36,590 nt of DNA from Rhodoplanes tepidamans (GTDB lineage: Bacteria; Pseudomonadota; Alphaproteobacteria; Rhizobiales; Xanthobacteraceae). Of the stretch, positions 6,911-14,676 are shown in pieces (positions within the stretch are counted from its first letter, which is position 1; every line of letters begins with the position of its first letter). The position numbers and the translations under genes are program-made. The DNA lies in the NCBI RefSeq assembly GCF_030813915.1, contig NZ_JAUSUJ010000039.1, positions 1 through 36,590 of the forward strand. Reading direction: 5' to 3'. The notes beneath the pieces are model-generated. The model was given only the letters and a program-made list of their open reading frames with translations. It did not search any database and had not been told where the DNA came from.

Positions 6911-9448
6911 CTACTCCACCGCCTTGCCGGAGGTCGCCGCCGGCCGCGGAGCGGCGCGCGGGGTCGGGAGCGGCGTCGCCGCGGCCGCGGCGGCCGGGGT
7001 GCTGGGCTTCGCCGGCGTGTCGGAGGCGACGGCCGGCTCCTCCGGCATCTCGGGCTCGAAGGTCAGCGCCTTGACCGGATCGACGAGGCCGGCGCCCGTC
7101 TCGGTCTCGGCCGTGCCGGTGATCGGCGCGGCGCTGCCGACCAGGATGGCGCGCACCTCGTCGGGGGTCAGGTCGGGCCGCTTCTCCAGCATCAGGGCGA
7201 CGACGCCGCTCACATGGGCGGCGGCGACCGAGGTGCCGGTGGTGAGCTGATAGGCGCCGCCCGGCGCCGGCACCAGGATGTCGACGCCCGGCGCCGCCAC
7301 GGCGATGTGCTTGCCACGGTTCGCCTGGGCGAGCGGCGCGTCGGCCTGGTCGGTGGCCGTCACGGCGATCACGTTGGGATCGGCGGCCGGATAGAGCGGC
7401 GGCGACTTCGGGCCGGCGTTGCCGGCGGCGGCGACCAGCACGATGCCGCGGTCGTAGGCCTCCTTCAGCTTGCGCTCGATCATCACGTCGTAGGGGCCGG
7501 CGAAGCTCATGTTGATGACCCGCACGCCGCGCCGCATCGCGTGATCCAGCCCCTTGAGGATCTGGAACGTCGTCGCCTCCGGGCCGGCGCTGCGCTCGTC
7601 GAACGCCTTCACGGCGACGATGCTCGCCTCCGGCGCGACGCCGCGCAGCCGGTACTTGGCGACGATCGCCCCGGCCATGCCGGTGCCGTGCAGGTGCGGT
7701 CTCGCGGCCGTGCCGGCGGGGTCGAAGCGCTCGGTGACGGCGCCGTGCATGTCGGGATGGCGGGCGTCGACGTCGGAGTCGATCACCGCGATCGCCACCT
7801 TGCGGCCGCGCGCCTGCGCGTGCGCCTCGTCGAGCTTCAGCTTGGCGATGATGTACTGGCCGGGGTCGCCGGGCGGCAGCGGCTGCAGGCTGGCGGCCGC
7901 GGCAGCCGGCACCGGCTCGCCCGCGGCGGCCTCGGGGGCCACCTCGGCGGGAGCCGCGGGGGCGGCCGGATCGGCGGCGGCGCCCTCGGCCGGCGGGCCG
8001 CGGACCGGCGGCGTCTCGACGGCGGGCGACGGCGGCGCCTCGGCGGCGGCCGGCGCCACGATGTCGCTCGTCACCTGATCGAGCCGGTAGACGTAGTTCG
8101 GCTGCGCCGAGGCGACGACGCGCTCGCGCTCGAGGCTGCGGATCACGTCGCGGACGTCGCGTCCGTCGGCGGTGCGGAACTGGTAGAGGGTGCGGCCCGT
8201 CCCTTCGAAGCCGTGCGACGACACCACGGCGATGCCGAGCCGGCGGGCCGCGGCCTCGACGTCGGCGCGCGGCACCGTGTCGGCGACCTGCACCACCACC
8301 TCGCGCGGGATGTAGCGGGTCTCGCCGCGCGGCGGCAGGCCGCTGTAGACGCGCTCGTGCTCGGTGCGGCCGATGCCCATGCCGGGCGGCGGCCCGACCG
8401 GGCGCGGCGGCGGCACGTAGAAGCGCTGCCGCATGGTCGCCCAGGCGGCGGCCGCCGGCGAGCGGAAGCCGCCGTAGCGGCCCGGCCCGGGCCCGCCGGG
8501 CCCCCCGAAGCCGCCGGGCCGGCCCGGTCCGGCGAAGCCGGGGCGTCCGGGCCCCCCCGGGCCGAAGGCCTGCCCGGGAGCCCCGGGCCGGCCGAAACCG
8601 GCACCGCCGGGGCCACCCGGCCCCGGACGGGCGCCCGGGCGGTCGCCCGGGCGCGGAAGCGCCGCATTGCGGCCTCCCGGACCGGCGGGGCCGCCGGGGC
8701 CGACCGCGGTCGGGGTGCCACGGCCGCCGGCCGGCGGCAGGGCGGCAGGACGGGGCAGCACGCCCGGGCGGCCGGCGCCGGCCGGCCCCGGGCCGCCCGC
8801 GGGCCCCCCCGCACCGGGGCGCCCCCCGGGCGGAACGGCGGCGGTCGGCGTGCCGGGAGCCCCGGATCCGGCGGACGGTGCCGCCCCCGACGGAGAGCCG
8901 TGAGGCGGCGGACCGCCGGGTCGCGGGCCGGTCGGCAGGCCGGCGGTCGGGCCGCGCTCGCCGCGCGGATCGCGCAGCCGCGGATCGCCGCCAGGACGCA
9001 GGTCGGGACGGAGGTCGGGACGGAGGGGGTTCGGACGCACGGCGTCCGGGCGCGCCGCGAGGCCGGGGCGGCCGGCCGGCCGCAGGCCCGGCGTCCCGGC
9101 CGGCAGGTCGGGCCGTGCCGGCAGCCCGACGCGGGCGCCCGGCCCGTCGCCGCCCGGCCCGCTCAGGCCGTGCGCCCGGACGGACGGGCCGGCGGGGCCG
9201 CGCGGCCCCTGCAGCTGGGGAGGACGGAGGAGGCGGGGCACCGGCCCGGCCCGCGGCGTCTGCGCGGCGGGCGCCCGGGGCGGCTTGGCGGCAGCGGCCG
9301 GCCGGTTGCGGTCGAGCCGCGGATCGACCGGCTGGGCCGCGGCGCCGAGGCCGCCAGCGGCGACCAGCACGGCCGCAAGCGACAGCATCCGGAGCGCCTT
9401 CAGGCGTCCGGCCTTGGCGGTCCCGCGGACCGGTTCGTTCGTCACCAC
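6911..9448 (-). CDS. Secreted S8 (subtilisin-like) serine protease with long Gly/Pro-rich N-terminal region
   Basis: This 845-residue protein starts with GTG at 9448 (a second GTG follows immediately, and ATG at residue 21 is possible). Residues about 15-40 form a signal-peptide-like hydrophobic stretch ending AAAQ. Residues about 40-350 are extremely rich in Gly and Pro, with GGPGGP-type collagen-like runs. Residues about 385-460 resemble an I9-type propeptide (REVVVQVADTVPRADVEAA and VVASAQPNYVYRL). The catalytic domain follows: Asp557 in AVIDSDVDARHPD, His587 in HLHGTGMAG, the oxyanion region AAAGNAGP and Ser740 in GTSVAAAHVSG. The C-terminal tail is Pro/Ala-rich. Domain order is signal, low-complexity, prodomain, protease. 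The Gly/Pro region is unusually long. A cell-wall, envelope or extracellular role is inferred only. Confidence 0.85.
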   Translation of the reverse strand: MVTNEPVRGTAKAGRLKALRMLSLAAVLVAAGGLGAAAQPVDPRLDRNRPAAAAKPPRAPAAQTPRAGPVPRLLRPPQLQGPRGPAGPSVRAHGLSGPGGDGPGARVGLPARPDLPAGTPGLRPAGRPGLAARPDAVRPNPLRPDLRPDLRPGGDPRLRDPRGERGPTAGLPTGPRPGGPPPHGSPSGAAPSAGSGAPGTPTAAVPPGGRPGAGGPAGGPGPAGAGRPGVLPRPAALPPAGGRGTPTAVGPGGPAGPGGRNAALPRPGDRPGARPGPGGPGGAGFGRPGAPGQAFGPGGPGRPGFAGPGRPGGFGGPGGPGPGRYGGFRSPAAAAWATMRQRFYVPPPRPVGPPPGMGIGRTEHERVYSGLPPRGETRYIPREVVVQVADTVPRADVEAAARRLGIAVVSSHGFEGTGRTLYQFRTADGRDVRDVIRSLERERVVASAQPNYVYRLDQVTSDIVAPAAAEAPPSPAVETPPVRGPPAEGAAADPAAPAAPAEVAPEAAAGEPVPAAAAASLQPLPPGDPGQYIIAKLKLDEAHAQARGRKVAIAVIDSDVDARHPDMHGAVTERFDPAGTAARPHLHGTGMAGAIVAKYRLRGVAPEASIVAVKAFDERSAGPEATTFQILKGLDHAMRRGVRVINMSFAGPYDVMIERKLKEAYDRGIVLVAAAGNAGPKSPPLYPAADPNVIAVTATDQADAPLAQANRGKHIAVAAPGVDILVPAPGGAYQLTTGTSVAAAHVSGVVALMLEKRPDLTPDEVRAILVGSAAPITGTAETETGAGLVDPVKALTFEPEMPEEPAVASDTPAKPSTPAAAAAATPLPTPRAAPRPAATSGKAVE

Positions 9449-9548
9449 ACCCGCCCCACCGTCAGCGGCGGCCGACCGTCGCGGCCGCCCACGTCGTCAT
9501 TTCACCGACCATGCGCCCACATTGTGACGCTCCCGGGCCCGCGGCGCG

Positions 9549-10214
9549 TCACGGCTCGGGCCGCAGAATGTCGCGGCCGGCCAGCAGCGCCTGGACGAGA
9601 CCGTCGTCGCCGCCCGTGCAGGCGAGCGACCCGTCGCCGCGGAAGAACGCGGCGCGCCATTCGGGCCGGACCTCGTCGTGCCAGCGGCTGCGCCGCAGCG
9701 CCACCTGGGCGTTGGCCGAGCCGTTCCAGCCGCGCCGCACCATCACGTGGCCGGCGACCGTCGCGACCGCGCCGTCGTCGACGATCATCCGGCCGGCATG
9801 AACGTCGCCGCCGATCCGCAGATGGCCGTCCTCGCCGGTGGCGACGACGAGGTCGGCCGTGACGTTGCGGTCGACCACCAGGTCCATGGCGCCGACCGCG
9901 ATCGCCCGGCAGTGCAGGCTGCCGCGCACCCACAGGAAGCCCGGAGTCGCCTTCGCCCGCCGGCTGAGGATCGCGCCGAACAGCTCGAGGTCGCCGTCGA
10001 CCACGACGCCGGCGACGCTCGCCGACAGCATCCCGTCCATGTCGAGATCGCCGGCCGACACCGCGTGATTGCCGGAGTAGCGCACGACCAGCAGCGACGG
10101 GCGCGGCGATGCGATGACGATGTCGTCGAGGGTGGTGCGGTCGCCGAAATGCGCGTCGAGATCGAGCCCCTCGCGGGCCTCGTCGAGCGGAACCGAGATG
10201 AATCCGAAAGCCAT
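9549..10214 (-). CDS. Beta-helix, polymer-forming (bactofilin-like) hypothetical protein
   Basis: The 221-residue cytoplasmic protein begins MAFGFISVPLDEAREGLDL (ATG at 10214). Its middle consists of short, regular beta-rungs typical of a right-handed beta-helix: DGDLELFGAIL, GFLWVRGSLHCRAIAVGA, MDLVVDRNVTADLVVATG, GHLRIGGDVHAGRMIVDDGA and VATVAGHVMV. This arrangement resembles bactofilins (DUF583), but the family-specific N-terminus is not evident, so the assignment is tentative. The C-terminus (RRSRWHDEVRPEWRAAFFRGDG) is not helical-repeat-like. No signal peptide. It is adjacent to and divergent from the ion channel gene; a shared role is not shown. Confidence 0.55.
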   Translation of the reverse strand: MAFGFISVPLDEAREGLDLDAHFGDRTTLDDIVIASPRPSLLVVRYSGNHAVSAGDLDMDGMLSASVAGVVVDGDLELFGAILSRRAKATPGFLWVRGSLHCRAIAVGAMDLVVDRNVTADLVVATGEDGHLRIGGDVHAGRMIVDDGAVATVAGHVMVRRGWNGSANAQVALRRSRWHDEVRPEWRAAFFRGDGSLACTGGDDGLVQALLAGRDILRPEP

Positions 10215-10360
10215 GCCGTCCCCATGGCAGACCCAGGTCGCGCGGATTGGTCGCGCCGAGCCGGCGGAAGGTTCAGGCACGATCCGGACGGGCCGGGCGG
10301 CGCGCCGACGGCTTCGCGGCGGCGGCGCCGGCTGCTACCATCGGGCGCAGGAGTCTCGCC

Positions 10361-11191
10361 GTGACCACCGACACACCCGCCGCGACCGAACGCCCCAAAT
10401 CGCGCCGACTCGCCGGCGCGCGCCGGCTGATCGCGCGCCTGCGCGACTACTACGAGGCCGACACGCCGGAGGCGCACCGCTTCCGCTACGGCCTCCTGGC
10501 CTTCGACCTCGCCACCGTGCTGTTCATCGTGGTGACGTCGTTCCTGCCGCGCAGCGACGTCGTCGAGCAGTTCGACGTGCTGTTCGGGCTGGTCATCCTG
10601 GTCGACTTCGTGGTCCGGCTGGCGATCGCGCGGCGTCCGCTGCGCGAGCTGCTGCACCCCGCCACCTGGGCCGACATCGCCGCGATCGTCTCGTTCCTGG
10701 CGCCGCTGGTCGGCGAAGGCGCCGGCTTCCTGCGGGTGCTGCGCACCGTGCGGCTCCTGCACACCTATCAGCTGCTCGTGCGGCTGCGCGCCGACAGCGC
10801 CTGGTTCCGCCGTCACGAGGACGTGATTCTCGCCACCGTGCATCTCAGCGTGTTCATCTTCGTGATGACCGGGCTCGTCTACGAGACCCAGCACGCCCGC
10901 AACCCGGCGATCGCCAACTACGCCGACGCGCTCTACTTCACGGTCACGGCGCTGACCACCACGGGCTTCGGCGACATCACGCTCGCCGGCACGACGGGCC
11001 GGCTGATCTCGGTCGTGATCATGATCCTCGGCGTGACCCTGTTCCTCAACCTGGCGCGCGCCCTGCTGCAGCCCACGAAGGTGCGCTTCACCTGCCCGAA
11101 CTGCGGCCTGATGCGGCACGATCCCGACGCCGTGCACTGCAAGGCCTGCGGCGTCGTGCTCAACATCCCGGACGAGGGCGGGCGGTTCTGA
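10361..11191 (+). CDS. Voltage-gated-type potassium channel with C-terminal zinc ribbon
   Basis: This six-transmembrane ion channel probably conducts K+. The start GTG 10361 has AGGAG just upstream; the open frame before it is not membrane-like. The 276 residues contain S1-S4 with a charged S4 (FLRVLRTVRLL, Arg125, 128 and 131), S5, the pore helix and a selectivity filter TTTGFGD (199-205), a close variant of TVGYGD. S6 is followed by a short C-terminus with two CxxC pairs (Cys245/248 and Cys260/263), a zinc-ribbon-like module (CPNCG and CKACG). A Kv-type channel ending in a zinc ribbon is less common, and suggests redox or metal sensing, or structural anchoring. Confidence 0.85.
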   Translation: MTTDTPAATERPKSRRLAGARRLIARLRDYYEADTPEAHRFRYGLLAFDLATVLFIVVTSFLPRSDVVEQFDVLFGLVILVDFVVRLAIARRPLRELLHPATWADIAAIVSFLAPLVGEGAGFLRVLRTVRLLHTYQLLVRLRADSAWFRRHEDVILATVHLSVFIFVMTGLVYETQHARNPAIANYADALYFTVTALTTTGFGDITLAGTTGRLISVVIMILGVTLFLNLARALLQPTKVRFTCPNCGLMRHDPDAVHCKACGVVLNIPDEGGRF

Positions 11192-11256
11192 TCGCCCGCG
11201 GCGGCCGCCCGGAACCAGCCCGCCGGTTCCGGCCTTGACCTGTGGAGGAGAGCCGC

Positions 11257-11460
11257 ATGGTCCGCGATGGTCCCGCCCAGCCCGCCCCGCCGCCCAAGGA
11301 CGCATCGGCGCAGCCGCCGCCCCATCCGGCCGAGCCGTACCCGGCCGAGAAGGCGCGCGGCGGCGAGATCGTCTTGCGCACCCGCACCCGGCGCACGATC
11401 TTCGTCGCCGGGCTGGTCGGCATCGTCGTGCTGGTGGTGCTGACGCAGCTCTTCGGCTGA
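11257..11460 (+). CDS. Small single-pass membrane protein
   Basis: The 67-residue product begins MVRDGPAQPAPPPK at ATG 11257, with a GGAGGAG Shine-Dalgarno 8 bp upstream. A Pro-rich N-terminal half is followed by GEIVLRTRTRRTIFVAGLVG and a C-terminal hydrophobic stretch (FVAGLVGIVVLVVLTQLFG), so it is tail-anchored with a basic cytoplasmic flank. Similar small proteins in Hyphomicrobiales are often mis-named ABC-transporter permeases, but there is no permease domain here. It may be co-transcribed with the upstream channel gene (65 bp away). Function unknown. Confidence 0.72.
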   Translation: MVRDGPAQPAPPPKDASAQPPPHPAEPYPAEKARGGEIVLRTRTRRTIFVAGLVGIVVLVVLTQLFG

Positions 11461-11518
11461 GTGCCGCCGCGCGCCCCGCGCCGCAGGACATCGGACGACA
11501 GACCCGGACCCCTGCCCC

Positions 11519-11806
11519 ATGACCGACATCACCACCGGCACGGTGCGCGACAATCCCGCCCGCTCGCGCTTCGAGCTCGGCGACGGCGACGCGCTCGCCG
11601 TGACGCATTACCGCATCGCCGACGGAGCCATGGTCTTCACCCACACCGAGGTGCCGTCCCGGCTGCGCGGCCGGGGAATCGCCAGCCGGCTGATCGCCGG
11701 GGCGCTCGCCGCCGCGCGCGAGCGCGGCCTGCGGGTGGTGCCGCTGTGCTCCTTCGTCGCCGCCTACGTGTCGCGGCACCCCGAGGCCGCCGACCTCGTC
11801 TCCTGA
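11519..11806 (+). CDS. GNAT-family N-acetyltransferase (YjdJ-type)
   Basis: The short GNAT protein of 95 residues carries the acetyl-CoA binding motif in [36 protein letters not shown], followed by [10 protein letters not shown], as in the YjdJ-like small acetyltransferases. Starts at ATG 11519; it is 58 bp behind the small membrane protein. The family acts on unidentified small molecules or proteins. Complete, with no oddities. Position in the channel-small protein operon is suggestive only. Confidence 0.82.
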   Translation: MTDITTGTVRDNPARSRFELGDGDALAVTHYRIADGAMVFTHTEVPSRLRGRGIASRLIAGALAAARERGLRVVPLCSFVAAYVSRHPEAADLVS

Positions 11807-12168
11807 CCGTCAGCTCTCCCGACCCCGACTCCCCTGACCGCCGGGCCCTGCCGCGTCCCTGCGACCCGCATCTCGGCCCGCCGCCTTCCGCACTCTCGCG
11901 GTGCGTGACCGCACGCCGACGCGGAACGCGGGCGAGCCGAGATCGTCGCATGGTTGCCCGTGTCCGGACGGATGGCTCAAGCCTAACCCGTTCAGGTGTT
12001 CTTAACGGCTCGGGCTCATTAGAAACTGTATACAGATCGACTTTTTCGCCAGCGCCTCGGGCGCCAGGGCGCAAGCGAGGCGCGCCCGTCGGACATCCAA
12101 GGTCCCGCCGCCCGCTCGATCGCACCCCGCTGCCACGCTGGCCGTCCAGCCCAGTTCCGGAGTTTCCC
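11807..12168 (+). promoter_or_regulatory. 362-bp regulatory gap upstream of the chemoreceptor
   Basis: No gene fits here. The region becomes AT-richer near 11980-12050. It holds a CtrA-like box (11991-12006), a -10-like TATACA (12029-12034) inside a perfect 10-bp palindrome ctgtatacag (12026-12035), and a ccgtt/aacgg inverted repeat (11988-12008). Together these resemble a CtrA-activated promoter for the chemoreceptor gene. The stretch from 11807 to about 11980 shows nothing recognisable. Confidence 0.5.
11991..12006 (+). promoter_or_regulatory. CtrA-like binding box
   Basis: TTCA-N7-TTAAC matches the alphaproteobacterial CtrA consensus TTAA-N7-TTAAC with one mismatch. It lies about 22 bp upstream of a -10-like TATACA, which fits a box overlapping the -35 position. 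CtrA controls motility and chemotaxis genes in many alphaproteobacteria. Confidence 0.4.
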
Positions 12169-13851
12169 GTGAAGGTCTTTTCCGTCCTGAGCCACCTGTC
12201 GTTGCCGACCAAGATCTCCGCCCTCACCGTGGCCGGCATCGGCCTCCTCTGTGCCGGGCTGGTGCTGGTCGTCTCGCACCAGGTGGGGCGCGAGCTCGAG
12301 GCGCAGGCGCAGGCGCGGCAGGAAACCAACATGCGGGTCGCCTGGGAGGTGCTGCGCGGCGCCGGCGAGCTGCGCCTCGCGGGCGACCGCCTGATGGCCG
12401 GCCAGCGCCCGCTCGACGGCGACACGGCGCTGGTCGACCGCGTCCAGACCCTGGTCGGCGGGGTCGCCACGGTGTTCCTGCGCGACATCCGGATCAGCAC
12501 CAATGTGCGCAAGCCGGACGGCAGCCGTGCGGTCGGCACCAGGCTGGTCGGTCCCGCCCACGACGCCGTGCTGGTGCGCGGCGTGCCCTATCGGGGCACA
12601 GCCGACATTCTCGGCGAGGCCTATTTCACGGCCTACGACCCGATCAAGGACGCCTCGGGCGCCACCATCGGGGTGCTGTTCGTCGGCCTCAAGCAGAGCG
12701 ACTTCTTCGGCATGCTCGACGGCCTGGTCGGCGGCATCGCCCTGCAGGCGCTGCTCGCCGCCGTCGTGATCGGCGGAATCCTGTACGCCGTGCTGCGCTG
12801 GCAGACGCGTCCGCTGGTGGCGCTCGCCCGCATCATGGGCCGGCTGCAGGAGGGCGACCATTCGGTCGCGGTCCCGTCGCTCGACCGCGGCGACGAGATC
12901 GGCCTGATGGCGCGCGCCGTCGAGGTGTTCAAGGAGCACGCGATCGAGCGCGAGCGGCTCGAGGCCGAGCAGAAGCAGGCCGAGGCGCGCGCCGCGGCGC
13001 AGCGCCGGGCCGACATGGCGCGCCTCGCCGACCAGTTCGAGGAGGCGGTCGGCGGCATCATCGGCTCGGTGTCCGCCTCGGCGACCGAGCTGGAGGCGAC
13101 GGCCGGCACGCTGACCCGCACGGCCGACGACACCCAGAAGCTGTCGACCACGGTCAGCGCGGCGTCCGAGGAGGCCTCGACCAACGTGCAGGCCGTGGCG
13201 GCGGCGACCGACGAACTCACCTCGTCGATCGGCGAGATCAGCCGCCAGGTTCAGACGTCGAGCCGGATCGCCGACGAGGCGGTCAGCCAGGCGGCGAAGA
13301 CCGACGGGCGCATCGGCGCGCTGTCGGTCGCGGCGAACCGCATCGGCGACGTGGTCAAGCTGATCACCGACATCGCCGAGCAGACCAACCTGCTCGCCCT
13401 CAACGCGACGATCGAAGCGGCACGCGCCGGCGAGGCCGGCAAGGGATTCGCGGTCGTCGCCCAGGAGGTGAAGGCGCTCGCCGCCCAGACCGCGAAGGCG
13501 ACCGGCGACATCTCGGCGCAGATTTCAGGCATGCAGGCGGCGACCCAGGATTCGGTCGCGGCCATCAAGGAGATCTCGGGCACCATCGGCCGCATCGCCG
13601 AGATCGCCGGCGCCATCACGGCGGCGGTCGATCAGCAGGGTGCGGCGACGTCGGAGATCTCGCGCAACATCCAGCAGGCGGCGGCCGGCACCGGCGAGGT
13701 CGCCGAGACCATCACGCGGGTCAGCCGCGGCGCCGAGGAGACCGGCGCCGCCTCCGGCGAGGTGCACGCGGCGGCGAGCCGGCTCGCCGACGAGAGCAAC
13801 CATCTTCGTCTGGAGGTCGAGAAGTTCCTGGCGACGGTGCGTGCCGCCTGA
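12169..13851 (+). CDS. Methyl-accepting chemotaxis protein with single Cache sensor
   Basis: This transmembrane chemoreceptor has 560 residues from GTG 12169, with GGAG upstream. TM1 is about residues 16-36, a periplasmic single-Cache-type sensor spans about 40-185 ([18 protein letters not shown], then [23 protein letters not shown] and VGVLFVGL), and TM2 is about 187-209. A HAMP domain (about 210-260) precedes a signalling domain with the hairpin core [33 protein letters not shown]. Methylation-helix positions are present on both sides; there is no CheR-binding pentapeptide at the end. The chemical ligand is not predictable, though Cache domains of this kind often sense small organic acids or amino acids. 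Its own promoter region has a CtrA-like box. Confidence 0.93.
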   Translation: MKVFSVLSHLSLPTKISALTVAGIGLLCAGLVLVVSHQVGRELEAQAQARQETNMRVAWEVLRGAGELRLAGDRLMAGQRPLDGDTALVDRVQTLVGGVATVFLRDIRISTNVRKPDGSRAVGTRLVGPAHDAVLVRGVPYRGTADILGEAYFTAYDPIKDASGATIGVLFVGLKQSDFFGMLDGLVGGIALQALLAAVVIGGILYAVLRWQTRPLVALARIMGRLQEGDHSVAVPSLDRGDEIGLMARAVEVFKEHAIERERLEAEQKQAEARAAAQRRADMARLADQFEEAVGGIIGSVSASATELEATAGTLTRTADDTQKLSTTVSAASEEASTNVQAVAAATDELTSSIGEISRQVQTSSRIADEAVSQAAKTDGRIGALSVAANRIGDVVKLITDIAEQTNLLALNATIEAARAGEAGKGFAVVAQEVKALAAQTAKATGDISAQISGMQAATQDSVAAIKEISGTIGRIAEIAGAITAAVDQQGAATSEISRNIQQAAAGTGEVAETITRVSRGAEETGAASGEVHAAASRLADESNHLRLEVEKFLATVRAA

Positions 13852-14167
13852 CGCCACATCGATCCCGCGGCACGCCACCGCGCTCACGTGAGAGGACGTC
13901 CCTCGGGCCCGCCGCCCGGAGCTGACCCGCAACGCGGGCTTACGCGCCTTGCTCGGATCGGTTCGGACAGCGGGTCGAGAGGAACCATAGCGGGAGAGTC
14001 GGATCGGCACAGCCGCGGTTTCCCGGAAGGGATACTGCGGACCCGGTCCGAAAATTGTCTCACGGCAGTAAAAGGGCGGGTGTCGACAAGCTTACTGACT
14101 CCATCCACCCGTGTTGTTGCCGAGACAGTCCGGCGCATGGGCTCACGCGCATCGGAATTATTGTTCA
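13852..14167. other. 316-bp convergent gap with AT-rich core
   Basis: No gene is supported here. An 8-bp inverted repeat (cgtgccgc 13840-13847 and gcggcacg 13867-13874) straddles the chemoreceptor stop and may be its terminator, although no T-run follows. Bases from about 14040 to 14165 are visibly less GC-rich than the surroundings, with short A- and T-rich stretches, but no promoter or ORF stands out. Confidence 0.5.
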
Positions 14168-14380
14168 TCACGCCACACGCCGTCCGGTCTGCTCGCGCAC
14201 CGTGGTGACCGCCTCGGCCACCCATGCGTCTTTTGCGAACCATTCGTGCGACACCCGGCAGTAGGGACAGAAGGTCCGGCTGAAGAACACCGGCATGGCG
14301 GCGAATGCCTCGCGGCTCACGGAGATGTCGGTCGACACGGCGCGTCCGGTCTCGGGGCAGCGGATCATCAGCGTTCCCAT
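14168..14380 (-). CDS. Small Cys-containing protein (zinc-ribbon-like, hypothetical)
   Basis: The 70-residue protein starts at ATG 14380 (MGTLMIRCPE), with an alternative Met at residue 5. It carries Cys8 in RCPETGRAVST and a CPYC pair (Cys38 and Cys41) followed by HEW, a probable zinc site made of three Cys and one His. The pattern MIRCP-TGRAVST and FFSRTFCPYC is shared by a family of uncharacterised small proteins in Hyphomicrobiales (from memory). No membrane segment. Function unknown. Confidence 0.7.
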   Translation of the reverse strand: MGTLMIRCPETGRAVSTDISVSREAFAAMPVFFSRTFCPYCRVSHEWFAKDAWVAEAVTTVREQTGRRVA

Positions 14381-14676
14381 GGCGGGGGTCCTCTTCGTTG
14401 CGAGAGAGCGAGAGGCGTACAGGCCGCTTGCGAAGAGGCGACGAAAACCGCGTGACCATTTCGCGGCGTTGCCGCGGCAGGTAGTGGGGGACCACAGCGG
14501 CACGGCGAAGCAGCAGCGCCGCAGCCGTCGCGCAGGCCCCCGACGCCGCAACGTTTTCTCATCGTGACGACGACGCAGCACCGGCGGCGCGGCGCCGAGA
14601 TCGACCAAACGAAGGCACGCCGGTGACGTGCCGGCGGCATCGCGGGAAGTTGAGGGGATCGTGAGGCCCGCGACCG
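14381..14676. other. 296-bp gap between the small Cys protein and the GH13 gene
   Basis: Nothing gene-like is supported. On the minus strand it should hold the 14168-14380 promoter. Short gagagagcgag repeats (about 14400-14412) and a few G/C-rich inverted segments are present, but none stands out as a terminator or operator. Confidence 0.4.

Noticed and set aside
7214-9862. A long open frame (882 codons) on the plus strand opposite the subtilase gene
   Set aside because: It is a GC-driven antisense shadow. Its protein is rich in Arg, Gly and Ala with no domains, while the minus strand encodes a complete protease.
11461-12168. N-terminal extension of the chemoreceptor frame to 11461
   Set aside because: It overlaps the GNAT gene in another frame and is Arg/Pro-rich with no signal; the GTG at 12169 gives a proper TM1 start.
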